The notes under the pieces: generated by a model
Database searches by the model: none
What the model was told of the DNA's origin: nothing
The model's input: only the letters and a program-made list of their open reading frames with translations
Translations under genes and position numbers: made by a program
In this document: piece after piece, positions 1-9,262 of the stretch
Numbering within the stretch: position 1 is the stretch's first letter
How the letters are laid out: every line of letters begins with the position of its first letter
NCBI RefSeq assembly: GCF_007279655.1
Contig: NZ_QKWN01000011.1
Span: forward strand, 108,457-172,456
Direction: 5' to 3'
Length of the DNA: 64,000 nt
DNA from: Robertkochia solimangrovi
GTDB lineage: Bacteria; Bacteroidota; Bacteroidia; Flavobacteriales; Flavobacteriaceae

Positions 1-876
1 ACAGCGAAAATCACCTCCCTGATCGCATCAGTAAACCGGAATAGTGAACATCCGCTTGCTGCAGCTACTTTGGAGTATGCTGCTGAAAAGAATATTAAGA
101 CCCATGAGGTTTCCGAATTTTCTGCGGTTACGGGGCAAGGTGTAAAGGCTGTACTCGATGGACAGCAATTGTATCTGGGAAACCTCAAAATGATGGAAAA
201 AAACAGCATTGAATTGCCGGAAGAACTTCTCAAAGAAGTCAAGCAAGTTCAGGAACAGGGAAAGACCGTCTCCATTCTGGCAATCGATCACACCGTTGCC
301 GGATTTGTAGTGATAAGTGATAAGATCAGAGAAAGCAGTAAAAAAGCAGTACAGGATCTCAAATCCCATGGCATCGAAGTTATCATGCTCACCGGAGATA
401 ATAAAGCGACCGCAAAAGCAGTAGCTACAGAGCTCGGGCTTGATGATTATCAGGGCGAGCTTCTCCCGGAAGATAAACTTCGTGTCGTTGAAGAATATCA
501 GCATAAGGGAAGGGTAGTCGCTATGACCGGTGACGGTATCAATGATGCGCCTGCTTTAGCAAAAAGCGATATAGGGATCGCCATGGGTACAGGAACGGAT
601 GTTGCCATCGAAAGTGCTGCCATCACACTATTAAAAGGTGATCTTCACGGGATCGTCAAAGCGAAGGTTCTAAGTGAAAAGGTACTTAAGAATATCCGTC
701 AGAATTTGTTTTTTGCGCTGATCTATAATACAATCGGAGTTCCTATTGCTGCCGGTGTATTATATCCGTTTTTCGGTTTGCTTTTATCACCGATGATCGC
801 AGCCCTTGCCATGAGTTTCAGCTCAGTATCTGTTATCGCGAATGCACTCCGCTTAAGAGGTGCGAAAATTGAATAA
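1..876 (+). CDS. Heavy-metal (copper-type) P1B ATPase, C-terminal part
   Basis: The reading frame is open from the first base, so this is the 3' part of a longer gene. It would pump Cu or a related soft metal out of the cytoplasm using ATP. Visible are the SEHPLA motif of the nucleotide-binding domain (HP locus, about residues 15-20 of the fragment), MLTGDN, GDGINDAPAL of the P-type ATPase hinge, and two C-terminal hydrophobic segments. The phosphorylation site and the CPC membrane motif lie upstream of the window. The next gene, a CusB-like adaptor with metal-binding modules, starts 10 bases after the stop and supports copper or silver as substrate. The exact metal cannot be read from this fragment. 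Confidence 0.93.
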   Translation, partial: TAKITSLIASVNRNSEHPLAAATLEYAAEKNIKTHEVSEFSAVTGQGVKAVLDGQQLYLGNLKMMEKNSIELPEELLKEVKQVQEQGKTVSILAIDHTVAGFVVISDKIRESSKKAVQDLKSHGIEVIMLTGDNKATAKAVATELGLDDYQGELLPEDKLRVVEEYQHKGRVVAMTGDGINDAPALAKSDIGIAMGTGTDVAIESAAITLLKGDLHGIVKAKVLSEKVLKNIRQNLFFALIYNTIGVPIAAGVLYPFFGLLLSPMIAALAMSFSSVSVIANALRLRGAKIE

Positions 877-886
877 AACTGGTAAT

Positions 887-2581
887 ATGAAAAAGTATTT
901 GATCTATACAGGAATGCTGATCGCCGGATTGTTAATCGGGTACCTGTTATTTAATTCGAATGGAAACAACCATAATCACGAGGCAGAAAAGGAGGCCTCC
1001 GCACCAGAAACAAAATTCTGGACCTGTTCCATGCATCCTCAGATCATGAAGACCGAACCCGGTGATTGTCCGATCTGTGGAATGGAACTAATCCCGGCAG
1101 ATGCTAATGCCGACGGACTCACTGCAGCGCAATTCCGCATGTCGGAACATGCCATGGCGTTGGCAGATATCAACACGTTCCCGGTAGGGTCATCAGAAAC
1201 AGAAAAAGGAACACTTACCCTTTCAGGAGAGATTCGTACGAATGAAAAGAGTGCTGCTGTTCAGTCCTCCTATTTTAAAGGAAGAATAGAAGAGCTAATG
1301 ATCCGAAGTGAAGGAGAATCCGTTAAAATCGGACAAATGCTGGCACGTATCTATTCTCCTGACCTCATCGCTGCACAACAGGAATTACTCACCGCTTCCA
1401 AATTAAAGTCCAGACAACCGGAATTATACCAGGCTGTACGTCAAAAGTTACTGAACTGGAAACTCAGTGAAAAACAAATAACAGCGGTAGAAAATTCTGG
1501 AAAAGTATCGGAATATTTCCCGGTCTATGCTACCATTTCCGGAACGATATCGGCTAAATTAGTAGAAGAGGGTGACTATGTACAGACCGGACAGCCTCTA
1601 TTTAAGATTGAAAAGCTTACCGATCTTTGGGCCATTTTCGATCTATACGAAAGCGACCTGGGAGCTGTACAACAAGGGCAAAAAATGGAGATCATCACGA
1701 ATGCATACCCTGGTAAAAGTTTTTCGGGAAATATCGATTTTATAGATCCGATACTGAACAGTCAGAAACGTACTGTAGAAATACGTGTTCAACTTCAAAA
1801 CAATAATGGAGAACTAAAACCTGGTATGTTTGTTGAAGGCACCGTTCAGATTGCAAAAACTTCTGAAAAAGATGTACTCCTCGTACCGAAATCTTCGATA
1901 TTATGGACTGGCAAACGCTCTGTGGTCTATGTAAAGTCTGCCGATGCTCCGGTTTTTGAAATGAGAATTGTAACGTTGGGAGAAGATCTGGGTGATTCCT
2001 ATATCATAAAGAGCGGACTTGAAAAAGGAGATCTTGTGGTAAGTCAGGGAACCTTTACCGTTGATGCAGCAGCTCAGCTACAGGGTAAGAAATCGATGAT
2101 GAACAGAATGGAAAATGCGAAGGGTGAAACCATGCAAATGAATTTCAGCGCCAGATTTAAAGAACAGATGGATCCATTGTTACAGGAATACCTGAACTTA
2201 CAGGAGGCCCTGGTAGGTTCGGATGCTGCAAAAGTTAAAGTATCTGCCACAAAGGCGGCTACGATCTTCGAACAACTCGATCGCTCAGGATTAGGAGCTA
2301 TGGAAAATGAACATCTTAAGATGATCGGTTTTTTACTGGATAAGACCAGTAATTCAACCGATCTGGAAGTGCAACGGGATGCGTTTGTCAATCTATCGGA
2401 ACAGATGATAACTATCTATCGCTCCTTCCCGGACCTCGATCGTTCTTTATACGTCATCAATTGCCCAATGGCAAATCACAATAAGGGTGCAAACTGGCTT
2501 AGTGAGAATAAAGAAGTACTCAATCCATATTACGGAGAAGCGATGTTAAAATGCGGAAGTGTAACCGAGGTATTGCAGTAA
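887..2581 (+). CDS. CusB-like RND efflux periplasmic adaptor with HMBD and DUF3347 modules
   Basis: Membrane-fusion protein linking an inner-membrane RND pump to an outer-membrane channel for Cu/Ag export. One N-terminal membrane anchor is followed by a heavy-metal-binding motif at about residues 44-72 (WTCSMHPQ...CPICGMEL), the barrel-sandwich and beta-barrel adaptor domains, and from about residue 419 a DUF3347 domain ending in the INCPMANHNKGANW type motif that is expected to bind copper. ATG at 887 fits the signal/anchor; an in-frame GTG at 860 would overlap the ATPase gene and is less likely. It forms an operon with the upstream ATPase, but no RND pump (CusA) gene follows. A terminator hairpin lies 39 bases downstream. 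Confidence 0.9.
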   Translation: MKKYLIYTGMLIAGLLIGYLLFNSNGNNHNHEAEKEASAPETKFWTCSMHPQIMKTEPGDCPICGMELIPADANADGLTAAQFRMSEHAMALADINTFPVGSSETEKGTLTLSGEIRTNEKSAAVQSSYFKGRIEELMIRSEGESVKIGQMLARIYSPDLIAAQQELLTASKLKSRQPELYQAVRQKLLNWKLSEKQITAVENSGKVSEYFPVYATISGTISAKLVEEGDYVQTGQPLFKIEKLTDLWAIFDLYESDLGAVQQGQKMEIITNAYPGKSFSGNIDFIDPILNSQKRTVEIRVQLQNNNGELKPGMFVEGTVQIAKTSEKDVLLVPKSSILWTGKRSVVYVKSADAPVFEMRIVTLGEDLGDSYIIKSGLEKGDLVVSQGTFTVDAAAQLQGKKSMMNRMENAKGETMQMNFSARFKEQMDPLLQEYLNLQEALVGSDAAKVKVSATKAATIFEQLDRSGLGAMENEHLKMIGFLLDKTSNSTDLEVQRDAFVNLSEQMITIYRSFPDLDRSLYVINCPMANHNKGANWLSENKEVLNPYYGEAMLKCGSVTEVLQ

Positions 2582-2619
2582 AAACAGATACATTGTGAAG
2601 ATCGACTTTTTACAGGACC

Positions 2620-2650
2620 GAAAAAGAAAGGAATTAATCCTTTCTTTTTC
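2620..2650. terminator. Intrinsic terminator after the cusB-like gene
   Basis: A perfect 13-bp inverted repeat (GAAAAAGAAAGGA / TCCTTTCTTTTTC) with a 5-base loop ends the copper-efflux unit. Its 3' arm is T-rich. The last codons and stop of the putative small minus-strand gene at 2634-2741 overlap it. Confidence 0.7.
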
Positions 2651-2741
2651 TGATCTTTTGATATAGTCTTATGACATAAACGAGCCAGAACAAAAAAATT
2701 GAACCGATAACTAACGAATAAGTCCATAAAAGCTCTGACAT
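2634..2741 (-). CDS. Putative small single-span membrane protein (35 aa)
   Basis: A 35-residue reading frame starting MSELLWTYSLVIGSI. One hydrophobic span (about residues 5-24) is followed by a strongly basic tail (RLYQKIRKRKD), the positive-inside pattern of a real small membrane protein. A purine-rich AGGACCAGG lies directly before the ATG. I recognise no family. Against it: the stop lies inside the terminator stem of the convergent unit, and the length is short enough to arise by chance. Confidence 0.4.
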   Translation of the reverse strand: MSELLWTYSLVIGSIFLFWLVYVIRLYQKIRKRKD

Positions 2742-3033
2742 CCTGGTCCTGATTATAATGTATCCGGTTAAACCGGATCTGAAGCAAAATCGAATTGACT
2801 AAAATGTGCTTAAAAATTATTCCGGGCAAGCCAATTTTTGTAAACCAGTAAACTTGTGGCCGGCACGCAGACTAAAGAAGTTAACACATTGATTACCAAT
2901 GATATTGATGATTTTGCAATACTGCAAGTTAAGAAAAAATTAACATATATTTCACACTAAAAATGCAGTTCGTATCATCGGTGATCATTTTTAAGGATTT
3001 TGAAGAAATAACCTTTTTTATTTATTAAAAAAC

Positions 3034-3062
3034 AAAAAAAGTGCCTGTCTAAAGCACTTTTT
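3034..3062 (-). terminator. Intrinsic terminator of the 43-aa small gene
   Basis: Inverted repeat AAAAAGTGC / GCACTTTTT with a 9-base loop. Read on the minus strand it is followed by a T-rich run, and it lies about 30 bases beyond the stop of the small gene at 3092-3223, as expected for its terminator. Confidence 0.7.
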
Positions 3063-3091
3063 ATCGGTATTAATTTATAGTCTTATATATC

Positions 3092-3223
3092 TTAAGCTGT
3101 GACTCCTAATAAATTAAAAAGAAATGAAATTAATACCCATGATAGCACTGCTACCAAACTAAATACTACGACTTTTAAAGCGTAGATTAAAAAAGAAGAT
3201 TCGCTATGTAATGTGTGCCCCAT
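3092..3223 (-). CDS. Putative small membrane protein (43 aa)
   Basis: A 43-residue frame, MGHTLHSESS then a long hydrophobic stretch (about residues 11-41, FLIYALKVVVFSLVAVLSWV...) ending LLGVTA. The composition is clearly that of a membrane protein with one or two spans. An intrinsic terminator lies just downstream in the correct orientation, which argues that the region is transcribed as its own unit. No strong Shine-Dalgarno sequence is visible, which is common in this phylum. No family recognised; function unknown. Confidence 0.55.
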   Translation of the reverse strand: MGHTLHSESSFLIYALKVVVFSLVAVLSWVLISFLFNLLGVTA

Positions 3224-3350
3224 AATGAAAGATTTAATTGTTGATAAAAATTTGATGTATTTGGGGCTGTAATAATGTTGGTAATTTACGTATTATTTTG
3301 AAATATTCCAAATAATAATCAAACTTTTAGCGCTGAATACGAGAGAATTA

Positions 3351-4442
3351 TCATACAATATCCATCCATTCACCACCATTATCAGCTGAATCAAAGATCG
3401 CATTGACCACCACAATATCCCGCATTCCTTCTTCTCCGGACACCATAACCGTAGAATTATTCATTATTGCCATTGCATCATCATCCATTTGTTGTGCCTG
3501 CTGATTGCCAGGCCATGCGTGTAGTTCTTTTCCGTCACTGGTTTCACCCTGTACTCCGGTATACGATTGCATGGGTGCAAGAAAGAAATTTCCAGATTCA
3601 CAGGTGACATCGAGTTTGTTGATATTCTCCGCAAAAGAAGTCTTACCGGTAGCGATCAATCCATTCTTAAATCGCAATTTAAAAGTGGTAATCTCATCTA
3701 CATTTCTGAACACATCAGGTCTTGTGGTTTCATGTGCAGCACTTACGGCCACAGGCTCCAAACCTGTAGTGTAACGTATCGCATTGATACAATATACGCC
3801 CATATCATATAATGCTCCCCCTCCCATATCCTTTTGTAATCTCCAGTAATCGGAATAGCCTCCCCCATACCGAAATCCCGCAACAGCATCCAATGCAGTA
3901 ATACTTCCATAAGGTTTGGTTTCCGACCATTTCATAATCAGTTTGGTGTTCGGCTCATGCTGCATTCTGTATCCGATACTTAGTTTTACCTTATTTCGGT
4001 TACAGGCATCGATGATCTTCCTGCATTCTTCTGCATTGATGGCCATGGGCTTTTCACACCATACATGTTTCCCTGCTTCAGCAGCCATTATTGCATATTT
4101 CATATGAAGACTATTAGGCAAAACAACATAGACCACATCGATCTCATCATTATCAGCAATGGTGTGCATATTCTCATAATTATAAACATTACCATCTGTG
4201 ATGCCATATTTCTCCTGCCAAACCGGAATTTTTTCAGGACTTCCGGTGACGATTCCCTTTAGTTCACAATGCAAGGTCTTTTGCAGGGCCGGAGCGAGCA
4301 GGTCTCTGCTGTAATACCCCAATCCTACCAGGGCTACGCCCAGCTTCTTCTTTGGCCTCAACATACCGAAAGTTGGAAAGGATAAGGTGCTGAAAGCAGC
4401 TATTGCTGCCGATTGTACTAAAAACTCTCTTCGATTTGACAT
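3351..4442 (-). CDS. Gfo/Idh/MocA family oxidoreductase, Tat-exported
   Basis: NAD(P)-dependent oxidoreductase of the glucose-fructose oxidoreductase family, 363 aa. The N-terminus carries a twin-arginine type signal (SNRREFL then a hydrophobic stretch to about residue 26), so it probably acts in the periplasm with bound cofactor. The Rossmann motif GLGYYSRD is at about 40-46 and the family EKP motif at 130-132; the C-terminal half is the expected beta-sheet domain. Members act on sugars or cyclitols; exported relatives include GH109 glycosidases, so a glycosidase role cannot be excluded. The substrate is unknown. It lies 10 bases downstream of the cystathionine beta-synthase-like gene on the same strand and may be co-transcribed. 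Confidence 0.87.
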   Translation of the reverse strand: MSNRREFLVQSAAIAAFSTLSFPTFGMLRPKKKLGVALVGLGYYSRDLLAPALQKTLHCELKGIVTGSPEKIPVWQEKYGITDGNVYNYENMHTIADNDEIDVVYVVLPNSLHMKYAIMAAEAGKHVWCEKPMAINAEECRKIIDACNRNKVKLSIGYRMQHEPNTKLIMKWSETKPYGSITALDAVAGFRYGGGYSDYWRLQKDMGGGALYDMGVYCINAIRYTTGLEPVAVSAAHETTRPDVFRNVDEITTFKLRFKNGLIATGKTSFAENINKLDVTCESGNFFLAPMQSYTGVQGETSDGKELHAWPGNQQAQQMDDDAMAIMNNSTVMVSGEEGMRDIVVVNAIFDSADNGGEWMDIV

Positions 4443-4452
4443 ATCATCTTAA

Positions 4453-5805
4453 TTAAATGGCACTGATTATATCGTGACGGGTTATAATATCATAGGCGCC
4501 ACCTGTAAGCTGTACCAAAACCGCTTTATTCTTACGATTGATCAGTCTGGCAGCGGTTTCCAGTGTTGCTGTGGCAGGTAAAATCGGGAAGGGTTCCTGC
4601 ATCAATTCTTTCACCGATAAATTACCGATATCACGGTTGCCGATAAAAGCCTTTAAAAGTGTTCGTTCATCCAGTGACCCTGCAAATCCTTCGGCATCCT
4701 TTACCGGCATTTGAGAAATATCGAAATGCCTCATCCTGTCAATTGCCTGATATACCAATTCTTCAGTTCGTACAGTGATCAGTTCTCTCTCTGAATGTAA
4801 CAGATCAGAAACGGTGCGAATCTCGGAACTGATAAAACCGTGATCCTGCATCCAGCTATCGTTAAACATCTTTCCCACATAGCGGGTTCCTGAATCGGCG
4901 ATAACCGCTACTATGATCTCCCCTTCCTTAAAATTAGCAGACAATTGTTCGATTCCCCGAATCACCGCTCCGGAGGAATTTCCTCCTAAAATCCCTTCTT
5001 CTCTTGCCAGACGCCGGGTATACACCGCAGCATCACGATCTGTGACCTTGGTAAAACCATCGATAATTTTGAAATCAACATTAGCAGGAAGGATATCCTC
5101 CCCTATACCCTCGGTTATATATGGGTAGATCTCATCAGGATCAAAAATTCCTGTCTCATGATATTTCTTAAAAACCGATCCGTAGCTATCCACTCCCCAA
5201 ATTCGAATATTTGGATTCTTCTCCTTCAGGTATTTCCCTACACCACTGATCGTTCCTCCTGTACCCACACCAGTGATGAAATGATCGATTTTCCCATCGG
5301 TCTGCTCCCAGATTTCCGGTCCAGTGGATTCATAATGTGCCCGGCTGTTTGAAGGGTTGTCATATTGATTCACGTACCATGAGCCCGGGGTTTCCTCAGC
5401 TAATCTTTTAGATACGGAGTAATAAGATCTGGGATCTTCCGGTGCAACACTGGTAGGACAAACGACCACTTCAGCACCCACTGCCCGAAGAATATCAACT
5501 TTCTCCTTCGATTGCTTATCGTTGATCACACAGATCATTCGATATCCTTTGACCACAGCCGCCAGGGCGAGTCCCATTCCTGTATTCCCACTGGTACCTT
5601 CAATGATTGTACCTCCTGGTAAAAGGCGGCCGTCTTTTTCAGCATCCCCGACCATTTTGACAGCAATGCGATCTTTGATCGAATTTCCGGGATTGAGATA
5701 TTCGATCTTAGCTAATACGGTTCCGTTAACAGCAGCACACATGTGGTTCAATCGCACTAGTGGAGTATGGCCAACCGCCCCCATAATATTTTCAAAGAAT
5801 TTCAT
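4453..5805 (-). CDS. Cystathionine beta-synthase / cysteine synthase family enzyme with CBS domains
   Basis: PLP-dependent beta-replacement enzyme, 450 aa. The N-terminal fold-type II catalytic domain shows the PLP lysine in NPGNSIKDR (K44), the SGNTG substrate loop and the GTGGTISG phosphate-binding loop. The C-terminal ~110 residues form a CBS-domain pair (about 335-450), the layout of cystathionine beta-synthase (serine plus homocysteine to cystathionine) rather than plain cysteine synthase. It probably works in the cytoplasm in transsulfuration. The choice between CBS and O-acetylserine sulfhydrylase activity cannot be settled from sequence alone. Confidence 0.88.
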   Translation of the reverse strand: MKFFENIMGAVGHTPLVRLNHMCAAVNGTVLAKIEYLNPGNSIKDRIAVKMVGDAEKDGRLLPGGTIIEGTSGNTGMGLALAAVVKGYRMICVINDKQSKEKVDILRAVGAEVVVCPTSVAPEDPRSYYSVSKRLAEETPGSWYVNQYDNPSNSRAHYESTGPEIWEQTDGKIDHFITGVGTGGTISGVGKYLKEKNPNIRIWGVDSYGSVFKKYHETGIFDPDEIYPYITEGIGEDILPANVDFKIIDGFTKVTDRDAAVYTRRLAREEGILGGNSSGAVIRGIEQLSANFKEGEIIVAVIADSGTRYVGKMFNDSWMQDHGFISSEIRTVSDLLHSERELITVRTEELVYQAIDRMRHFDISQMPVKDAEGFAGSLDERTLLKAFIGNRDIGNLSVKELMQEPFPILPATATLETAARLINRKNKAVLVQLTGGAYDIITRHDIISAI

Positions 5806-5897
5806 TTAGCCCCTCATTTTCAATAATTTCCCTTTAAGAAAATTACGGAAAAAAAAGCATTTGAAGAAGCTCCGTTGAAATGGGGATAAAATACAGG

Positions 5898-7133
5898 TTA
5901 CTCAAACCTGATGGAACGTGCCGGCGAAATCTTTGAGATAATATAAGAAGGAATGAGCAACATTAGCAGGCAAAGCAATAAGGTTCCGATATTCAAAATC
6001 ACAATATGCCAGGGATCGATCAGCACGGGAGCAGTTGAGACATAATACGTGGATGGATCCAATGGAATAACCTTAAAGTAATTTTGAACCAATAAAATAG
6101 TTAGTCCGATAATATTCCCCCAGAATAGTCCGATCCCGATCAAATACGCTGCATTGATCAGGAAGATCTTACGAATACTCCAGTTCGACATGCCTTGCGA
6201 TTTCAGTATACCGATCATGGGCGTTCGTTCAAGAATGAGAACGAGCAATGCTGTGATCATATTGATTCCTCCAACGATGATCATGATACCGATAATGATG
6301 GCTATATTAAAATCAAATAGTGAAAGCCATTCAAAGATCGTGAAGTACTTGTCAGCGATCGTTTGTGAATCGAGCGTTGATAAGGTCTTGCCATAAACCT
6401 CCCGTCCAATGTTCTTGAGGTTATCAAAATCATCTACGAATACTTCAAAGGACCCTACCTCATCTTCTTTCCATTTGTTCATACGCTGAATATGTCGAAG
6501 GTCTACGAACATGTAGTTGGCATCGAAGTCCTGAAATCCGCTGTCATAGATTCCCACGATCCTGAACTTGATCTGATTGGGAATATCTCCACCATCATCT
6601 TTTAAAAAGAAGGCCCAAAAATCATCTCCCACATCCAGCTTCAACCGGGAAGCAAGATAATTAGAGATCAAAGCCTCCTCATTGCGCTTATTGTTGTAGT
6701 CAGGAAGTCGCCCTTTGATAAGAAATTCTTTAAAGGGCTCCCAATTATAATCTTTTCCTACGCCTTTAGCAATCACCCCTTCAAACGTCTCATCGGTCCG
6801 GATTATTCCGCCTTTGGTAGCCACGGCCTGAATGTGACTGATTCCTTTTACCGTGTTGAATTCAGGGTAAAAATCCTGATGGATCGAAACCGGGTTAACG
6901 GAGACATCAGAGGTGTTATTATCATAATTAAAGATCTGAATATGACCGTTGAAGGCAGAAACCTTTTCTCTGATCTTTTGCTGTAATCCGATACCCGTTG
7001 CCACGGCGATCATCATCATGATGAGTCCGAGTGCAATTGCCACGATAGCAATTTTTATAATTGGTGCCGAAATACTACTTTTATGCTCCTTACCTCTAAT
7101 CAGGCGTTTGGCGATAAAGAATTCTAAATTCAA
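5898..7133 (-). CDS. ABC transporter permease, LolC/LolE (FtsX/MacB) type
   Basis: Inner-membrane permease of the lipoprotein-releasing LolCDE type, 411 aa. A membrane segment at about residues 25-48 is followed by a large periplasmic domain (about 50-270) and three more membrane segments, typical of FtsX-like permeases. The ERTPMIGILKSQG stretch is the usual coupling-helix region between TM2 and TM3. The most plausible start is a TTG at 7133 giving MNLEFFIAKRLI, a common N-terminus in this family. No LolD-type ATPase lies next to it. Its start is only 3 bases from the start of the divergent DUF1343 gene. Confidence 0.88.
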   Translation of the reverse strand: MNLEFFIAKRLIRGKEHKSSISAPIIKIAIVAIALGLIMMMIAVATGIGLQQKIREKVSAFNGHIQIFNYDNNTSDVSVNPVSIHQDFYPEFNTVKGISHIQAVATKGGIIRTDETFEGVIAKGVGKDYNWEPFKEFLIKGRLPDYNNKRNEEALISNYLASRLKLDVGDDFWAFFLKDDGGDIPNQIKFRIVGIYDSGFQDFDANYMFVDLRHIQRMNKWKEDEVGSFEVFVDDFDNLKNIGREVYGKTLSTLDSQTIADKYFTIFEWLSLFDFNIAIIIGIMIIVGGINMITALLVLILERTPMIGILKSQGMSNWSIRKIFLINAAYLIGIGLFWGNIIGLTILLVQNYFKVIPLDPSTYYVSTAPVLIDPWHIVILNIGTLLLCLLMLLIPSYIISKISPARSIRFE

Positions 7134-7136
7134 TTT

Positions 7137-8399
7137 ATGATCAGATTTAACAGCTTCAAAAATACATTTTTATTCTTGTTTTTGACATGTATCGCATGTG
7201 GCAATACCACAACCCAAAAATCCGGAGCTAATTCCGATTCCCGAAACGAAGGTGAAACATCGGTCACAGAGAGCACCGTAGTCGATCCTATTGTAACTGG
7301 TGCTGAAAGAATTGCAGCATATTTGCCGTTACTAAAAGATAAGAAAGTTGGAGTTATTGCCAACCCCACATCGATAATTCAAGGTTCAAAGGAAACCGAT
7401 CCCCCTACCCATCTGGTCGATTCGTTACTGGCTTCAGGAATTGATATCGTACGTGTATTTTCACCGGAACACGGCTTCAGAGGCAATGTAGATGCTGGCG
7501 AGGAAATCAGTGACGGAAGCGACAGCAAAACCGGACTTCCCATAATTTCATTATATGGAAAGAACAAAAAACCACTACCCGATCAATTAAAAGGTCTCGA
7601 TATTCTGGTTTTTGACATTCAGGATGTTGGGGTACGATTCTATACGTATATCTCTACCCTCCATTATGTGATGGAAGCCTGTGCGGAGGAAGGTAAGAAA
7701 TTGATCGTTCTTGATCGTCCGAATCCCAATTGCAGCTATATCGACGGACCGGTACTCGAAAAAAAACACAGCAGCTTTTTGGGAATGCATGAAGTCCCGT
7801 TGGTCTATGGCATGACGATCGGAGAATATGCGCAAATGATCAATGGCGAAAAATGGTTAAAGAATGGTGTTCATTGCGATCTCGAAGTGATAACCTTGAA
7901 AAACTATAACCGGGAAATGAGTTACAGCCTGCCGATCCGCCCCTCTCCCAACCTTCCAAACGATCAGTCTATCGCTTTATATCCGGGGCTTGGACTCTTC
8001 GAAGGTACAACGATCAATGCAGGACGAGGAACTTCCTATCAATTTCAACGATACGGAGCACCGGAACTCGATCCGGAAGTTTTTGAATTTTCCTATGTTC
8101 CCGAACCGAATTTCGGTTCAAAGAGTCCGAAACACCAGGGAGAAAAATGTTATGGTGAAGATCTCAGTTCGATAACTCCCCCTCAAAAGGTAAACCTGGG
8201 ATGGATCATGAAAGCCTATAATCACAGTAACGATAAAGAGAAATTCTTTCTTACCGCTTCCTTTACCAAACATGCGGGAACGGAATCACTTCAGGAACAG
8301 ATTGTATCGGGAGTTAGTGAGACGGCGATACGACTTACATGGAAACCTGCAATCGATAATTTTAAAAAGATACGCGCAGCTTATCTTCTTTATCCCTGA
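7137..8399 (+). CDS. DUF1343 lipoprotein, NamZ-like exo-beta-N-acetylmuramidase (GH171)
   Basis: 420-aa protein with an N-terminal lipoprotein-type signal (FLFLTCIACGN), so it is likely periplasmic or surface-anchored. The body matches DUF1343: KKVGVIANPTS near residue 65, FSPEHGFRG, GLPIISLYG, DIQDVGVRFYTY and DRPNPNCSYIDGP. Family members such as NamZ cleave N-acetylmuramic acid from the non-reducing end of peptidoglycan fragments, so a role in cell-wall recycling or scavenging is likely. The last 10 bases overlap the convergent desaturase-family gene. Confidence 0.88.
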   Translation: MIRFNSFKNTFLFLFLTCIACGNTTTQKSGANSDSRNEGETSVTESTVVDPIVTGAERIAAYLPLLKDKKVGVIANPTSIIQGSKETDPPTHLVDSLLASGIDIVRVFSPEHGFRGNVDAGEEISDGSDSKTGLPIISLYGKNKKPLPDQLKGLDILVFDIQDVGVRFYTYISTLHYVMEACAEEGKKLIVLDRPNPNCSYIDGPVLEKKHSSFLGMHEVPLVYGMTIGEYAQMINGEKWLKNGVHCDLEVITLKNYNREMSYSLPIRPSPNLPNDQSIALYPGLGLFEGTTINAGRGTSYQFQRYGAPELDPEVFEFSYVPEPNFGSKSPKHQGEKCYGEDLSSITPPQKVNLGWIMKAYNHSNDKEKFFLTASFTKHAGTESLQEQIVSGVSETAIRLTWKPAIDNFKKIRAAYLLYP

Positions 8400-9238
8400 G
8401 CGTCCTTTTTTTCGATCGTTTTTTCGAGATGCTTGTTACCTTTGAATGGAAGGGTAAGTAACCTACCGATCCGGGTTTGAGAATCCACTTCCGGACAGGT
8501 ATCAACTCCATAGATGATCTTTTTGGGTTCCAAAACTGAAAATGTTCCAAAAATACGATCCCAAAAAGAAAAGATATTGCCGTAATTCGTATCGGTATAT
8601 GGAAGCTTATAATGATGATGAACCTTATGCATATCGGGAGAAACGATAACCCAACTGATCATACTGTCCAGAACATCCGGCAATTTAATATTGGCATGAT
8701 TGAATTGAGACAACACTACTGAAACCGACTGATAAAGTAATACATAAGCAACGGGTACACCTCCCAAAAATACAGCAAGTGTAGTACAGGCAAACCGGAT
8801 TACACTTTCTCCCGGATGATGTCGGTTTGCGGTTGTGGTATCAACGCACGTATCGGTATGATGAATTAGATGAAGTCGCCAAAACGGTTTGATCTTATGT
8901 TGGATCCAATGGGCGAACCAGGCACCGACAAGATCAAGAATCAGTAAGGCGATACATACCTGCACCCATAACGGAAGCTCAAACCATTGCAGCACACCAA
9001 ACTTATGCTGTAACGTCCAGTTACTGGTCATAAACAGCAAAAATGCAAGAATGAAATTTACGATAATAGTGGTCAGTGTAAAAAAGAGGTTAGGCCATGC
9101 ATGTCTGAATTTCCGGTAATCGAACCGGAAAAGTGGAATGATATATTCAAGAACCCAAAAAAAGGTAATCCCTCCTACCAGAATAAGGCTGCGGTGAGAA
9201 GAAGGAATGGTTTCAAAATATGCGATAAGATTTTCCAT
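8390..9238 (-). CDS. Sterol desaturase / fatty acid hydroxylase superfamily protein
   Basis: 282-aa integral membrane protein with several hydrophobic spans and the histidine-rich di-iron motifs of the superfamily: HWIQH, HLIHHTD about ten residues later, and HKVHHHY near residue 200. Such enzymes hydroxylate or desaturate lipids at the membrane using O2. The lipid substrate is unknown. It is encoded 24 bases downstream of the YkgJ-like gene on the same strand, probably one unit, and its 3' end overlaps the DUF1343 gene tail to tail. Confidence 0.88.
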   Translation of the reverse strand: MENLIAYFETIPSSHRSLILVGGITFFWVLEYIIPLFRFDYRKFRHAWPNLFFTLTTIIVNFILAFLLFMTSNWTLQHKFGVLQWFELPLWVQVCIALLILDLVGAWFAHWIQHKIKPFWRLHLIHHTDTCVDTTTANRHHPGESVIRFACTTLAVFLGGVPVAYVLLYQSVSVVLSQFNHANIKLPDVLDSMISWVIVSPDMHKVHHHYKLPYTDTNYGNIFSFWDRIFGTFSVLEPKKIIYGVDTCPEVDSQTRIGRLLTLPFKGNKHLEKTIEKKDAQG

Positions 9239-9262
9239 CGCTAAAAGATAAACAGAAATTAT

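Noticed and set aside
2530..2829. 99-codon minus-strand frame over the end of the cusB-like gene
   Set aside because: It overlaps a strong gene and a terminator and has no recognisable features; the 35-codon frame in another register is more plausible.
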